Counted from the stretch's first letter, positions 44,338-57,300 are shown. The stretch is DNA of 64,000 bases from Filobasidium wieringae (GCA_001600055.1 BCIV01000012.1:372474-436473); one strand, 5' to 3'. Translations and numbers: made by a program. Notes: generated by a model not told the origin, from the letters alone.

Positions 44338-47300
44338 TGCTGAATCTGACTCATGGACATATCAGAAGTACCCATCCCCAGACCAGAGTGATAGCTCTGG
44401 GGCATGGCTTGACCCGTTTGGTTGGGCGTTACGATCCGGTTTTGCGGTATCTGGCTGAAAATGTCGTTGTTTGATGAATTGCTGTTTTGATTCAAGTTCA
44501 GATTGGTGATCTGATTGGACAAGGTTTGCGAAGTCTGCTGAGGTGCAGGAGATACGATGGGAGGTGCAATCTGAGCAGCAGCGGGCGTCGATGAGCTTCC
44601 TTCCGGTTTTACAGTCCAAGCGTCATCATCAAATCCGGTTATCAGAGGTGCCGGTTTGGGAGGTTCAGGCGCCACTGGAGGTGGAGGTGGAGGTGATGGC
44701 ACAAGTAATGGCGAGGAAGGTCGACGCGAGAGCTGATCTGACGCAGCTGCGATACTCGAGGGGTCAACTGAGCTGATCGTCGACTTGCGTTCGGGTCGTC
44801 CACGTCGAGTATTGTTTGCCAGCTTGCCATCCGGTCCAGTGAACAGATTAGGCGCTGGGCTAGATCCACCCCGCCCACTGTTCTCTTGCTCCTGAAGGGC
44901 TTTAGCCAATTCCTCGTCCTTCTTGATCTGATCTTGCTCTTCAGGCGTGAACTTCCTATATTTGGCTGCAATCGCTTTTTTGATCCGAATGACATCTCCC
45001 TCTCTGAGACCCAACGAACGGAGCGTAGATCCATCCAGCTCGGGCAAGATGCTTTCATCAATTCTGTCCTTGTCGAAGTTGGCTGCATATCGAGTGCAGT
45101 CGTCCATGTCACATCCGGCTCCCAGGAAGAATTCGAACCAGTCGAATGTGCTCCTCTTCGGTCTAAACGTCTGTTGAGGTGCAGGTGCTGCTGGTGGCGC
45201 GTACGAATTGGAAGGAGATGATCTGGCTCGGGTTTCAGCCGAAGGGGCGGGGGAAGACCGGCTCTGGATGACCTGCGCAAGCGGCATATCATCTTCGGGA
45301 TCTCGTCGCGATCGCTCTTTCTCCTTCCTCGTGACCTTCTTCAAATAAGCAACGTCCTCCGGAGACATCTTCTCCAAAGGGACTTCGATAACGACTCCGT
45401 TCAGCTTGTGTAACCTAATCTTTCCATTACCCAATCCGAGAAATTCTGCTTCCACTCTGAATTGTCCCGACTTGTCGTGCCATACTCTGGTTCGGGCCGG
45501 GTTAGGTCCTAATGATATCGGACATACTCTGTGTAAGCGACATACGAGGCATCTAAGCTCTCGGGGGAACTTACGATTCTTACCGCTACCGCTATCGCCA
45601 CCTCGAGGCCTATCTGGAGCATCTCGGCCTTTAGGTATCGACAAACTTCTTGCGGCGGCGACATCGTTGTTGGAAGGCCTTTGTTTAAGCTTGGGTGGGG
45701 AAGGAGGAGGCGCTTGCCTAGCAGCTTCTCGCCTACGATAACGTTTATACTCAATTCCGGCCAAAGAAAAATAGCGCTAGAAGACTCGTACTGACCTTCT
45801 TGCAGCGTCCTCTTCCCTTCTCCTGCGATCCCTCTCGGCTCTTCTCCTCTCCTTTTCCTCACGTCTCCTGTTATCCTCTTCCTCCTCCCTTCGCCTCTCC
45901 TCGGCCTCCTCCTCTTGCCTTTGCCGTTTCTCTCGTTCAGCTCGTTCGTAATCAGCTCGTCGATTGACGGCCTCACGAGCACTGTCATCTTCGGAATCAG
46001 AATCGACAACTGGTGCGGAGGTAGCTGTTGCTGGTGTAGACGATCCACCGGTAGCCAACTGCTCGAATAAGGGTTTCGATCAGACTGCGATACTTAATGG
46101 GGCCTGCCGTACTCACCTCTACGTATTGCGCGGGAACTACTCCCTGTTGACCTTGAGCATTCTTCACGGTCCACCAGTCGTCGTTTTCCTTCTCCACGAC
46201 AATCAGATCCTCTCCATCAGCAATAGTCAACTCGTCCTCGCCCTGAGCCTCGAAGTCATACAAAGCGGTAGCCTTGATCTCCTTCGTAGGTGAGGTTTTA
46301 GAGACAATACTTGCAGTACGCTGAGGGGGAGGAGGGAATGCAGATGCGGGAGTTTCTGAAAATCTGACATTCCTAGGAGGAGGTGCAGCGATTTCTTCGT
46401 CATCCGAAACAGGCTCTCCCAACGGCAGAGCACCAACCGTCCTCTCAGCGTGGGGTACACCGGTAGTCCCCCCACCTCCTGCCGCAATCTCCTTTGAGTG
46501 TCTGATCTTGTTCATGATTGCATCGGTAGTTGCCTTGTCCCCGCAATGATACTGAAGCGGTTCAGGTGCAGTCGCAAATTGGCACAGGAGAGTTTTGGAA
46601 GATGGGGTGGAGTAAAGGAGAAGGGAGTCGATGGGGAATTGCTGTACTGGCGCCTGGTAGATCAAGAATGAGGTGTATCAAAATCAGTCAAACTCCAGAA
46701 TCCTTATCCGAAGGTTTGACCCACTTTGTCGGATTCAGAAGCAAAGAAGACAGCGCCATTTCCGATTCCCAGTGTTCCCTTCTTCTTCTTCCCCTTCTTG
46801 TCCAATTCCGAAACACTCCAAGTCTGAATGTCATCCTTAACCTGCTCTTCTTGTCGTGCCGCAGGCTGAGAACTGATTCTTCGCTGGGGTGGCGGGGCAA
46901 ACTGTAGGGCAGCAGGCATAGGTGGGGGAGCGGGGATAGCAGGACTCATAGGCTCCTCCGGATCTACCTCTTTCGCCAGTCCGCCTTCCTCCAGCCTGCC
47001 TTTAGCCAGACCTAGGTCTTCTGCTTCACCTGGTTGAAGAGCTTCTGTATAGTTTGCTGGGACAAATCCGATCGCTGTGCCTGGAACGGGATGAATAACT
47101 TGACAGAGATCCCATTCCCCTTGATGCTCGTAAACGGATAAGATGTGCTCTTCTTCGACCGAGAGTTCGTCCTCGGAGGTCGACGCATAGGTGTAGAGCA
47201 TCCGCGCATGTGAGATAGGTTGAGTCTATCGTTTCCTGGTCCATCAGTTTGTCACCTTTGCTAGCCTACACGAGCTGATGTGCCCACCTCCTCAACATAA

Positions 47301-47553
47301 CTCGCCGGGATGAGTCCGATCTTCTCCTCTACATCATCTTCCGGCCTCAGCTTGGCTTTCCACCATCTGTTTTACGCCGGGTAATTAAGATGTCAGGATC
47401 ATCCTTCCATCTTTCAAACCGATGACTGTGAACGCACTGATCATCCTCCTTGTCGACGACATAAAAGATCTGGTCCTCCTTGAAAGAGAGCTCTTCTGCT
47501 GGATCTTGCGCGTCATAATCGTACAGAGCTTTGGCGATAGCCACGAAGGACAT
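43412..47553 (-). CDS. SLA1: SLA1, actin-patch endocytic adaptor
   Basis: Links cargo, clathrin and Arp2/3 activators at cortical endocytic sites. Exons: 47553..47438, 47366..47288, 47225..46725, 46653..46117, 46058..45796, 45732..45575, 45508..44021, 43951..43757, 43707..43412 (1210 aa). Domain order matches Sla1: SH3-1 (about 5-63, ALYDYDAQ), SH3-2 (about 74-130), SH3-3 (about 358-411, ALYDFEAQGEDELT), a charged Glu/Arg coiled-coil stretch (about 440-497), SHD1 (about 555-620, WHDKSGQFRVEAEFLG) and the SAM-like SHD2 (about 680-745, FDWFEFFLGAGCDMDDCTRY). A polyQ run precedes a C-terminal array of QQTG-containing repeats, the type phosphorylated by Ark/Prk kinases in yeast. Intron 45509..45574 uses the second possible acceptor, because the first reads into a stop. 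Confidence 0.94.
44292..44342 (-). repeat. Polyglutamine-coding repeat in SLA1
   Basis: CAG/CAA on the minus strand encodes about 17 Gln between SHD2 and the QQTG repeats. Confidence 0.85.
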
Positions 47554-47916
47554 GGCTGGCCTTTATTTCAATGAGAATACAGTCGATTGAATTTGAGGTG
47601 GGATTTGTTTGAAGGTATCGAGGTCTGTCGGCTCTGATGACCGGATCGAGCTCGATGTTGAGAGTGATGCGAAGGGCATCTGGCATCTAGCGTTACCGTT
47701 CGAGTGACGACGCCATAGTCGAGTTGGCTGATACCGCGTGAGACCGAAGCGACGCGTGAGAACGGACGACAGACTATGTCTACTACGTCATCAACTGGGG
47801 ATACAACTGGTTGGCTTCAGTAGCAAAAGAGTCGGTATATGAGATTGAATACAACAGATTAACCGAGTAAGGAGTCGAGCAGCGAGCCATGCGCACTTAA
47901 TCGAGAGGACGAGCGT
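47554..47916. promoter_or_regulatory. 363 bp between SNU23 and SLA1
   Basis: Tandem minus-strand genes; this holds the SNU23 3' UTR and the SLA1 promoter. Nothing else seen. Confidence 0.45.
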
Positions 47917-48878
47917 CTACCGTCGCTTGACGCCCCCACCGAAACCCCCGAAACCCATCATTGAAGCAAACGCGTCTTGTTCCGCCTGGACCTTCTTAGC
48001 TTCTGCCTCCTCCTTAATTTTATTCCCAAACGCTCCCTTAGTAACGGGAGGCTCATCATCCGCTCTTATCCGTTTTCCTTCTGCTCCAGCGGCTTTAATT
48101 TCCTCTCGTTTCCGCTTTTTAGTATCCTTCTTTTCTTTCCGTCGAGCTTCCTCTTCTTCCCGGACTTGACGTAGTCTGGCTTCGAAATCGAAGTTTTTGG
48201 AAGTCACTTTGGACTTGGTTTGCTCACGGAGAAACTCGAGATGAGCTCGGACTTGTTGTAATGTTGATCTTCGCACTTGGGTGGTTTGGCCTAGTCGAGC
48301 GAGATCTGGTGGGGGTAAGATATCATGGCACACATCATATTAGCCTTGAAGGACGGGTTCGAGGTACTTTTGAGTCTTACGGCTTCGTCCGTTCACATGG
48401 TCCAGATAGGCTATACTATCCTTCAACGTCCTCTTACACATCTCGCACTATATTACCATCCACCCAAAATCAGCCCATCAGCCCTGCCGTCTCCATCCCT
48501 CCTATACTTACATAAAATCCAGCCCCTGGTCCTCTTCCAGTCCCACTGACAAGCAAGGTCTTGCCCAAATTCTTCTCGATCTCCAAATCTCCCGTCCTTG
48601 CTTCCAGAGACTTGGTAGGTTTAGGCAACATATCCCCCTTTCTCGCACGAGGGGGTTTCTTCCCCGCCGCTACGGCCTTTTCGACTTCCTGAGCATGCTC
48701 GTATGCTTCGTTGTCTTGTGCTTTGGCTTTTGCTGCGTACTCCTCTTTGTCCCATTTTCGTCGGAAGTCATTCTGAGAAAAGGAGGGCGGGTGGTCAGAT
48801 CGGTCAGCTTAGGGGTTCATACGCATGTCTTACCGAGTTCGCACCGTATGCGCCTCCTTTTTTCTCAGCTTCGGCCAT
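47917..48878 (-). CDS. SNU23: SNU23 (ZMAT2), U4/U6.U5 tri-snRNP zinc-finger protein
   Basis: Component of the tri-snRNP and of the pre-B/B spliceosome. Exons: 48878..48834, 48772..48512, 48447..48381, 48305..47917 (253 aa). The N-terminus has the conserved FRRKWDKEEYA; a single C2H2 matrin-type finger is CEMCKRTLKDS...YLDHVNGRSH. The final His of the finger is created across the last intron (C|AT), supporting that junction. It is followed by ARLGQTTQVRRSTLQQVRAH and a Lys/Glu-rich helix, ending MMGFGGFGGGVKRR, which parallels the human ZMAT2 tail. It is divergent from the ornithine aminotransferase gene. Confidence 0.94.
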
Positions 48879-49247
48879 CCTCGAGTGATTGATGAGTTGA
48901 ATTGCTATCTGCTGCAGAGCCTGTGTATACAAGATTGTTAAAATTACTAGTAGCTACTAGTAATCACAACATATTGCTCATCGCTCAACCTCAATCAGAA
49001 CGTCATCTGGAAGTCTATGGTCAAGGTATTTCACTCTTGCATCCGGTTACTGCGCGATTACTTCCGATTGTTCTGGCAGCTGATCGCCCCTCGGCCCGCA
49101 TGCTCCTTCCCTCCAGCTACGTCGGGTGACATATCGTAGCCAACACTTTTCTACACCTCTACCTCCAATCGTACAAGCTTATACAAGCTACGAAATATTA
49201 CTACTGTTAAACCTGTTGATAAGCTACAGCTATAACCACGCACTATC
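48879..49247. promoter_or_regulatory. Divergent promoter SNU23 / CAR2
   Basis: A 369 bp shared upstream region. It contains an ACTAGTAGCTACTAGTAATC near-palindrome at about 48945-48965. Confidence 0.4.
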
Positions 49248-51270
49248 ATGTCCCCAGTTGCTACCTCAACGACCCCCGCTCCTGCCAAGAAAGACGGCCA
49301 GAAGCTCTCTTCCAAGGAGATCATCCACCTTGAGCACGAGGCGAGTGAACCAACGCCTTTTGTATAGACAAACCATCAAATTGACGCTGAACATATCCAT
49401 GTTATGTCTCCTAGCACTCCGCTCATAACTACCACCCATTGCCCGTGTAAGTCCACTTGCAAAAGAAGATGGTTGGCTTGGCGTCTTGTTTACCCTTTCA
49501 TTTCGCAGCGTTTTCGATCGTGCTCTGGGAGCCAAGTAAGGGAAAACACGGAAGGCGACCGATCGGATCTGATTGACTGATAATTGTGCGCATTGTTAGA
49601 GTATGGGACCCTGAAGGCAATGAATACATCGACATGTTGTCGGCCTATTCGTGAGTATTTCAGGCAAAGCGGGATTGATTCGACTTCTCGTTCTTACCAT
49701 CGCCTTCCAGTGCTGTCAATCAAGGACACTGTCATCCTCGTATCTTGAAGACCCTTGTCGACCAGGCCCATCTCGTCACCCTCTCTTCTCGAGCCTTCTA
49801 CTCTTCTCATTTGGGACCTTACGCCGAGAAGCTCACCGCGCTTTTCGGGTACGACATGGTTCTCCCTATGAACACCGGAATGGAGGCCGTAGAGACCGCT
49901 ATCAAGCTGGCAAGGAAGTGGGGTTATGTCAAAAAGGGAATCCCAGAGGGTAAGGCCAGGGTCGTCAGTGTCGATGGAAGTTTCCACGGAAGGAGTTTGG
50001 GAGCAATCTCTCTTAGTACCGATCCTGAGAGCAGGACCGGGTTCGGGCCGTGAGTCAAATCCTCAAACTGACCTAATTGTGCCATCTGTTGAGATCATCC
50101 TCTCCCTGCTTGCTCAGCTTCGTTCCTGGTCTTGGACCCGAGTGGGAAGGTGGACTCGTCCGTTACAACCACCCTGAAGACCTCGAGGCTTACTTTAAGA
50201 AGTACGGTCACGAGGTAGCTGGATTCTTGGTCGAGCCCATCCAGGGTGAAGCTGGGTAAGTTTTTCTACCTGGAATCCAATACTGTACAGCACCACCGAG
50301 AGCTAAACCCGGTCCATAACTCAGTATCTTTGTTCCCGACGACGGCTACTTGGCGAAGTGTCAGGAGATCTGTAAGAGGCACAACGTCCTTTTCATGTGT
50401 GACGAGATCCAGACTGGTCTTGCTCGAACCGGTAAGATGTTAGTATGAGACCCGCGCCTGATTTCCAACACGCTTGTTGAGCAACTCAGTCTCCGTCTAC
50501 AGGCTCTGTTGCGAATGGGACGGTGTCAAGCCCGATATCATCACTCTCGGCAAGGCCCTTTCGGGAGGAGTCTATCCTGTCTCCGCTGTCCTCGCCAACA
50601 AGGAGGTCATGCTCTGCATCAAGCCAGGTGAACACGGTTCTACCTACGGAGGTAACCCTCTCGGTTGTGCAGTCGCTATGACCGCCCTTGATGTTTTGGT
50701 CGACGAGAAGCTTGTCGATCGTGCTCAGGAGATGGGAGAGATGTTCAGGAGCAAGGTCAGAGAGATTGGAAGCCCCTTGATCAAACTGGTCAGAGGTCGA
50801 GGACTCTTGAACGCTGTGGTCATTGATGAGACCAAGAGCAAGAAGGGCAGAACCGCTTGGCAGCTTTGTTTGCTGATGAAGAGCAAAGGGTAAAATATAG
50901 CAAATATAGCACTCCGTTTACGAGCGATTCGAGCTGATACAAACTTGTCAATAGACTCCTCGCGAAGCCTACTCACGTGAACATGTATGTACCTTACACA
51001 TCTCGTCTGCTTGGTCATATGACTCATGCTTGACACCTTGCTTTAGTATTCGTTTTGCTCCCCCTCTTGTCATCGAGGAGGCCGACCTTTTGAAGGCCAT
51101 CCAGATCATCAAGGAGAGTCTGATCGAGATCGACACTGTGAGCATCCTGTCTTGCGCAACGTCTCGTCAATCTCCATCAACTGAATACCATCGCACTTCA
51201 TTCGTAGCTCGACAGTATTCCCGGTGACGACGCAGAGGAGCATAACACCGTTATCGGTCTCGAGGATTAA
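49248..51270 (+). CDS. CAR2: Ornithine aminotransferase
   Basis: PLP enzyme that transfers the delta-amino group of ornithine to 2-oxoglutarate, feeding arginine nitrogen to glutamate and proline. Exons: 49248..49340, 49415..49446, 49510..49536, 49600..49650, 49711..50049, 50118..50255, 50325..50438, 50503..50889, 50955..50984, 51047..51137, 51208..51270 (454 aa). Class III aminotransferase features: [67 protein letters not shown], the PLP lysine in [10 protein letters not shown], and [13 protein letters not shown]. Intron 1 begins GCGAGT (GC-AG); this is the only junction that links LEHE to [10 protein letters not shown] in frame. The exon 7 donor is GTTAGT, giving GKMLCCEWDG. Confidence 0.95.
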
Positions 51271-51598
51271 GGGTGTGGAGTAGGATGGATGGCCCGGAAA
51301 TTTTGACAGCATTTTAGCATCGCATTATCTGTAGCTTCGCATGAGCATGTTTGATAGAAATCCGTTTTCTTTTTTTGGATGAGCGGTGCAAAATCAAGTC
51401 TGATCGACGCGTTTCATTCACATGTCGTCATCAGCTAAAAGCAGCACAACCTAGCACATACTCGTCAACTATGTCTGATCAGTATGTCAAACTAGATATC
51501 CACAATAATACACCTCAAACGACATCCAGGAATACCGTCCTCAGCAGGCACTGAGCAGATCTTATCGTCTCCGTCGTCTTAGCCCTTGCAACGCCGCC
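51271..51598. promoter_or_regulatory. 328 bp between CAR2 and the saccharopine-dehydrogenase-like gene
   Basis: Tandem plus-strand genes; CAR2 3' UTR and downstream promoter. No gene seen. Confidence 0.45.
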
Positions 51599-53489
51599 AT
51601 GAGCCTTACTCCTTCAATCTTTCCTATGTCGACCTCGATATCTGCCTTTTCATCCACCTATGCTCGTGAGGTTGGACCGAAAACTCATCAAGCAGAATAT
51701 GACATCCTTATATATGGCGCAACATCGTTCACGGGCAAGATTGTTATTGACTACCTTTGTAGACATCCTCAAGCTCAAGAATTCACCATTGCGCTCGGTG
51801 GAAGGACTGCTAGCAAGCTGAAAGAGTTACAGGGCCAGGTCAAGCAGAAGGGATTCGGAAAGAAGGATATTGTCGACTTCAAGCTAGAGGAAACTGAAGA
51901 TGGTGAAAGAGCTGTAGAGGAGGCAGTTGGAAGATGTCGAGTAGTCATGAACCTGGCTGGCCCCTATTCATCACAAAATGCGGAGATGCTGGTTAGGTAT
52001 GCTCCTCGTTGACCTGCAAAACTCGACCCCTATATTAATGAGCCTAATCGTTTGATACAGACAATGTGCCAAGCAGGGGCGACACTATGTCGACTTGACG
52101 GTTGGTCCGGAATCGTCTATTTTATGGTTCCGACTTCAACTCATGAGACCTTATTCCTATTGCGCAGGGCGAGACGCCCTGGGTCAAGGAGATGATTGAA
52201 AGGTGAGCTGACGAAAGAGAACCCCCTTTGATAGTGACCGACTATCCGTACAGATATGATTATTTAGCCTCTACTACGGGCTCATGCATCGTGCCCAGCT
52301 GCGGTTTCGATTCGATCCCAGGGTAAGCTTACAACTTTGGGTCCGGGATCTGCGCTTGCATACTGATACAATCTTGTTTGTCATTGATCAGAGACGTCGT
52401 CAATTATGTCAGTGCAAAAGCGTTGGTAGAGAAGTCTGGGGGACAACAAAACGGTCCATCCGGTTCGGTTCAGGACGCTGGCATAACCAAATCTGAAACC
52501 TATTACACATCGCGAGGAGGTCTTTCAGGGGGTACTGCTAACTCGGCTTTCATCATGATGGAGATGGATAAGGACCGTTTGGCGAGAGGTACTGGGGAGT
52601 TTGCACTGTCCATCGGTAAGCAGTCTAGACACGAGGTGGACGGGCAGCCGTGCTGAGTATGACCGCCTTGTTTATAGTTTCATCCGGGAAACCTTCCCTT
52701 GGATTACGTCCTGCATATTATAACGAGCTTGCAGGACTTCACGGCTCTCTGTTTGTCATGGCCCCACACAACACCCGTATCGTGCGTCGATCGTGGTCCA
52801 TATTCCAGAGATGCTCCGCCCTCTTGGGTCACGCTCATAGGATAGACGCACCTCTGATGAAGTATGGAGACAACTTTACGTATGATGAAGTACTTATGCT
52901 CGGAGAGAGAGGGTCGTCTATGAGTTGGTGGTCAAGCTGGTTGGTAGGACTTGTCTTCACGGCTGTCGGAGCCGCGTTCGCGGGAAGCTCCATATTCAGA
53001 AGCCTCATCAGGCTGATCGCTCCTGTTAGTGGAACTGGACCAAGTCCAGAGTGAGTCGTGTTTCCCGTGTTGGATTTCTAATCCCTTGTTGACAAAATGG
53101 TTTTTCGTCACCAAAGCGCTCAGAAGAAGGGCTGGTTCGAGGCGATCAATGTCGTAGAGTCAGACAAAGGGAATATTGTGACGACGATGTTCGGGCAAGG
53201 GGATCCAGGGTACAGTGGAACAGCCAGTAAGCCATATATCGAGATGATGTGCATATCCAAATTGCTAACGATCGTCTCTGCAGGAATGCTCTCTGAGGCA
53301 GCGCTTTCTTTATCGTTCTCTCATCAATCTTTGCCGCCGCTTGGCCAGCTCGGTGGTGTCTTGACTCCTGTCACTGCCATGGGAGATATCTTGGTAGAAA
53401 GATTGAGGAAGTATGGATCTTACGAAATCGAGACAAGATCATTGGAGGCTTGGAAGCGTCAGAGGGATGAGGCAAAAAAGCACAAGTGA
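51599..53489 (+). CDS. Saccharopine dehydrogenase-like oxidoreductase (SCCPDH family)
   Basis: Putative NAD(P)-dependent membrane-associated oxidoreductase; substrate unknown. Exons: 51599..51996, 52061..52100, 52168..52202, 52254..52322, 52392..52615, 52678..53050, 53117..53226, 53284..53489 (484 aa). The start at 51599 sits in a good context (GCCGCC before ATG); a second in-frame ATG is ten codons later. The Rossmann motif YGATSFTGKIVIDYL is at about residues 39-53, followed by ALGGRTASKL and NLAGPYSSQ. The family motifs HYVDLTGE, then PSCGFDSIPGD and the SRGGLSGGT segment, are present. A hydrophobic stretch (SSWLVGLVFTAVGAAFAGSS) near residue 350 probably anchors it to a membrane or lipid droplet. 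Despite the family name, it need not act in lysine synthesis. Confidence 0.88.
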
Positions 53490-53737
53490 TGGAGTCTGAT
53501 GCTTCGCATAATTGAACAATTATGAACCATCCATATCGTCGGGACTAGTTCCGCTAATCGTATTGGATGTAGCCCGTCTTTCATACGCGAATGCTTATAT
53601 CCCTACTCATATATGCCTCAACGATGAGGGAGGTGCTTTCTGCATCTTTTTGGTATAGATGGACCCATTTATCCATATACATTCCCCATCACAATCGATG
53701 CCAAACCCAATGCAAGAAGAGCGCGCAATCCTCGCAA

Positions 53738-56700
53738 TCAAACCAAGACTACTCCACAAATCCCACCATACATCAAAACTTCCATTGAATCCTCCCATTC
53801 CTTTGCAATCCAGGCATCCATCTCGCTAAACATCATATTGGCTGGAAGATCTGGACGGAAACGTGCAGTACCGGGGAACATCTGACGTTTGTCTGTATGA
53901 TGAAGCTAACAATCAGTTAATCGTTCTATCGAGGGGATCATCGTGATGAGACTGGTACAGACCTATACCCATATAGGTCACAGCAAGTTTATGATCGCCC
54001 TCGTCTGATTCAGGTTTGACAGTCATGATGATTTGGAAGTCTTCGTTTCCAGGGGAAGCACTAGCTTTTACGTAGTGGCGCATATATCGAGGGGGAGGAG
54101 CGACCCGGAAAGACCATGCAATGACCTCGGCAGAGAAGGATAAGACTGGCGTGACGACACCAGACTGTAAAGATACCAAACCGATCAACCATGGGCTTGT
54201 CCTTATCAAAGTCTGACTTACGTGTGTCACGTGAAGAGTCATGGTCCTATAGCCAGACACGTCGTCATAACGATTGGCAAGGAGTTTGATATCCACCAGG
54301 GGAATTTCGAGGTGCTCAGCTGACATCCTAGAGACGATGGGGAAGTTTTCAGATTCTATGAAGGCCGAAATCGGGTACAAAATATCCCATTGTTCCGGTC
54401 CACCTTTAACTGGGGGCAGTGTTTCTAAACCGTATCTTTGGTGTATCTTGGTGACAAAGTCCGCATATCCAGGACCAGAATCTAGTTGAGCGACATGTAG
54501 TGTTGTTTGGCCGGAAGTGACGTTGTACATATACTGTATCCCGGTTCGCTTGGGATGCTGGGCGTCATACGATGACCACATGGGAGAAGCGAACATCGCA
54601 GTTGTTAGCCCGGTTATCAATAGTAATGTCAAAAGTATCTTCTGCTGTTGTTTCCTTGCGAATCGATGGAAGAAAGGCGCAAGCGTCGGAGTGAATTGAT
54701 GGGTGATGAAAGCAGTGATGATCGAGACAATGATCTCTCCAGGTGCATCTCGCCCCATCCTAAAGATCCAGGCATCAGCGTGCGTGTTAGCGAGTAAAGC
54801 AGTGACGACTGACCTTCCAACGAGCGGTACAAAGATATCTAAGAACTGCACGAGTTGTGGTTGGTATAGACCTCAACAGACAGAGAGGTAGACGTGGGCT
54901 TACCGATGTAACGGCTTCTACACCGAAGATGATACTCATAGCGTTCCATAAAAGGTAAACCGGTACAAACGATACGTAGCCTGATTTACTAGCCATCTTG
55001 GCTACTATTTCGTTGATGGACATCACAACCAGACCGGCGAAGGCCACGTTTGAGAACAGGTAGGCGGATTTAATGCCTACTGCTTGAAGAATCAAAGCTA
55101 TTGACAGGGAATGGAAAACAGAGGCTAAAGCGACAGCATGCTCTTTCACATCCCCGTTCGTTGATTCGCCTTGATCCATCAAATAGTGCCTCGCGAGAAT
55201 TGCTGCACAGTCGTGAGGCCTAAGTTAACGCTCACGATTTCTCGAAGCTTTCATTAATCTGCTTACCAGTTATACTAGGCAATCCAAAGGTGACTAACGG
55301 CAGCTGCTCGTGGGTAAACCAGGTCTGTCCCTTGCCCAGAACATATCTCAGCAGGATCGCTACAGAAAGCGAAGCCAGCAAGGCTGCCAGAAAATCCATA
55401 ATGGGTCCGGACATAGCTCTGTAGTAAATTCCTCGCTGGTCCGGCCGGGTGCGAGTAAGGAACAGTACGCTAAAGATGGTCGCGAGGAAGACACAGAAGA
55501 TGTTGGCTGTCTTCATCGAATAGTGAAACCAAACGCGGTCGTATAAGGAGAAGTAGACAGAATTTGACGGCGTCCACGGGGTGTCGGTGTTCAAAGATGA
55601 GCCGGGCTCGAGAAGACTGTCGAGCACTGCAAGGACAGTGTCTCCAAAATGCTTTACTGGCAAGCGTCAGCCGTACGATTATGACTGCTAGCACCGTTGT
55701 GCTTACCTGGGATGATCCAACTTCGATGTTCTCCAGAAGGTCGCGCCGGGTATGGTAATAGTAACTATGCCCTACGATAGAGAACTATGTCGAGAGAGAT
55801 CACGTCATACAGAAATTAGCAATTTCGTCAGATTGGAGAGATGAATAGCTACACACGTCTAGACCGGGTATACACAGATACTTCTCGAACTGAATAAAGT
55901 CGGTGCTATCGAACAGGATGATACTTCAGTTCGACTGAGAAGACTTGGTTCAGGTATTTCACGTACTCAGACATGATGATACCCGATTGGAACACTTCTA
56001 AGGCTATAACATTTCCGTGTGGTCGAGGTACGTTCGAGTACGCATTCACCATTTCCTGCGCGCTAGCTTGGAATAGCAAAGCTGCGCCAGTCGTTCCAGC
56101 AGCTATCATCATTCTCCTTGTCAGTCTTCCGCAAGGGTTTTCTGAGTCACTCGGACTAGCTGACCTTCCAAATTGATTAGGGCCTTTACACTAACGATGA
56201 AACGTTCAGCTGCAGAGTTCACTATGAGCAGATGAGATTGGCTTACTCGTGTCTGGTTTCGTGCTGAGTAGAATACAGATGCGAAGCATCTTGTAAAGTT
56301 TCTAACAAAGAATACGTGAGAAGAGGTTGGAGTATCGATAGCAAATTGTCCGCTTACCTTCAGCACCATTGTAAAGGAAAATGGCGCTACCAGCGATAGG
56401 TGTATCCCTTTCTATCAAGATTCTCGCAACCTCCGCCATGACTCCGACACCAATTGCATCGCTGTCTCGATTTAATACGTCAGAAAGCCGGACGTGAAGC
56501 GAATCATGTACGCTTTACGTTCACTCACTCTGCTGAGCCCTTACTGGGTAGAGCAGAATCGATGTGCGAATTGAGCAACACTGCGTTCTTGATTGGCTCA
56601 CCCTCGAGAGTAGTGGTCGTGTTGACACCTGAGATACGGAAAATGACGTTCCTTATACCCCTATAAGACTTAAGAACGGCATGATCCATTATATCGAATC

Positions 56701-57300
56701 TGGTCAAGAAGAAGTTAGGTAATCGCTTGCGATCGGCTTGGATAACACATTCCGCTACATACTGATGCATTCCATCCCCTTCCTGAAGCCATAAGGTACA
56801 TTCCAGTACTTTTGAAGCCTTGCACTTCTCGTTGAGATCGTCCATGATATTATAAACATATTCCTCTCCTAATACAGCCTCGTCGGTACCGATGATTCGG
56901 AATCCGATATTTTCGAGTGCCTGGATGTGTTGACGGATATTCCCTTCAGAAATTACTGGAGGGAGACCTTCTGGGGAACTGTACCGTATCAAAGCTCAGC
57001 CTGGCTCACTTTAACTCTATGAGGGTGCTCCCCCGCTCACCCATTCATGACCGGTGTCGGCAAATCGTAATGCAGATTCTTGCACAAGTATGGCAGGATC
57101 GTGAAGAGAGGTAGCATCGCTAGCAAGGACCACAACACCGATTTCTTGGGAAGCACATCTGTTTTGTTATGCAGTTCCTCTTCTCTCCCTCGACGAGAGG
57201 TATCATCTGTAGGAGAGCCCCCATTCAAGCGATCCGAATTGGTGGATCGGTGCACAGGCGAGGGCGCTATGTACATGATGCCCGAATTCCTCTTGGGCAT
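53738..57300 (-). CDS. PFF1: Vacuolar membrane M28 metalloprotease (PFF1/ERMP1 family)
   Basis: Predicted zinc aminopeptidase-like protease with a multi-span C-terminal half; the yeast homologue is vacuolar. Exons: 57300..57041, 56978..56529, 56461..56358, 56301..56247, 56190..56165, 56102..55967, 55905..55857, 55784..55707, 55651..55267, 55202..54904, 54845..54814, 54759..54222, 54164..53963, 53892..53738 (922 aa). A signal-anchor (about 55-72) precedes the M28 domain. Zinc and catalytic residues lie in NSHIDSALPSKGSADDA (His/Asp pair, second Asp), YNGAEE (Glu-Glu), DTDF (Asp) and HSYYYHTRRD (His). Several transmembrane helices follow from about residue 410. Exons 4-8 are short and needed to assemble the peptidase core. 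The last exon adds DKRQMFPGTARF and ends GVVLV. Confidence 0.93.
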
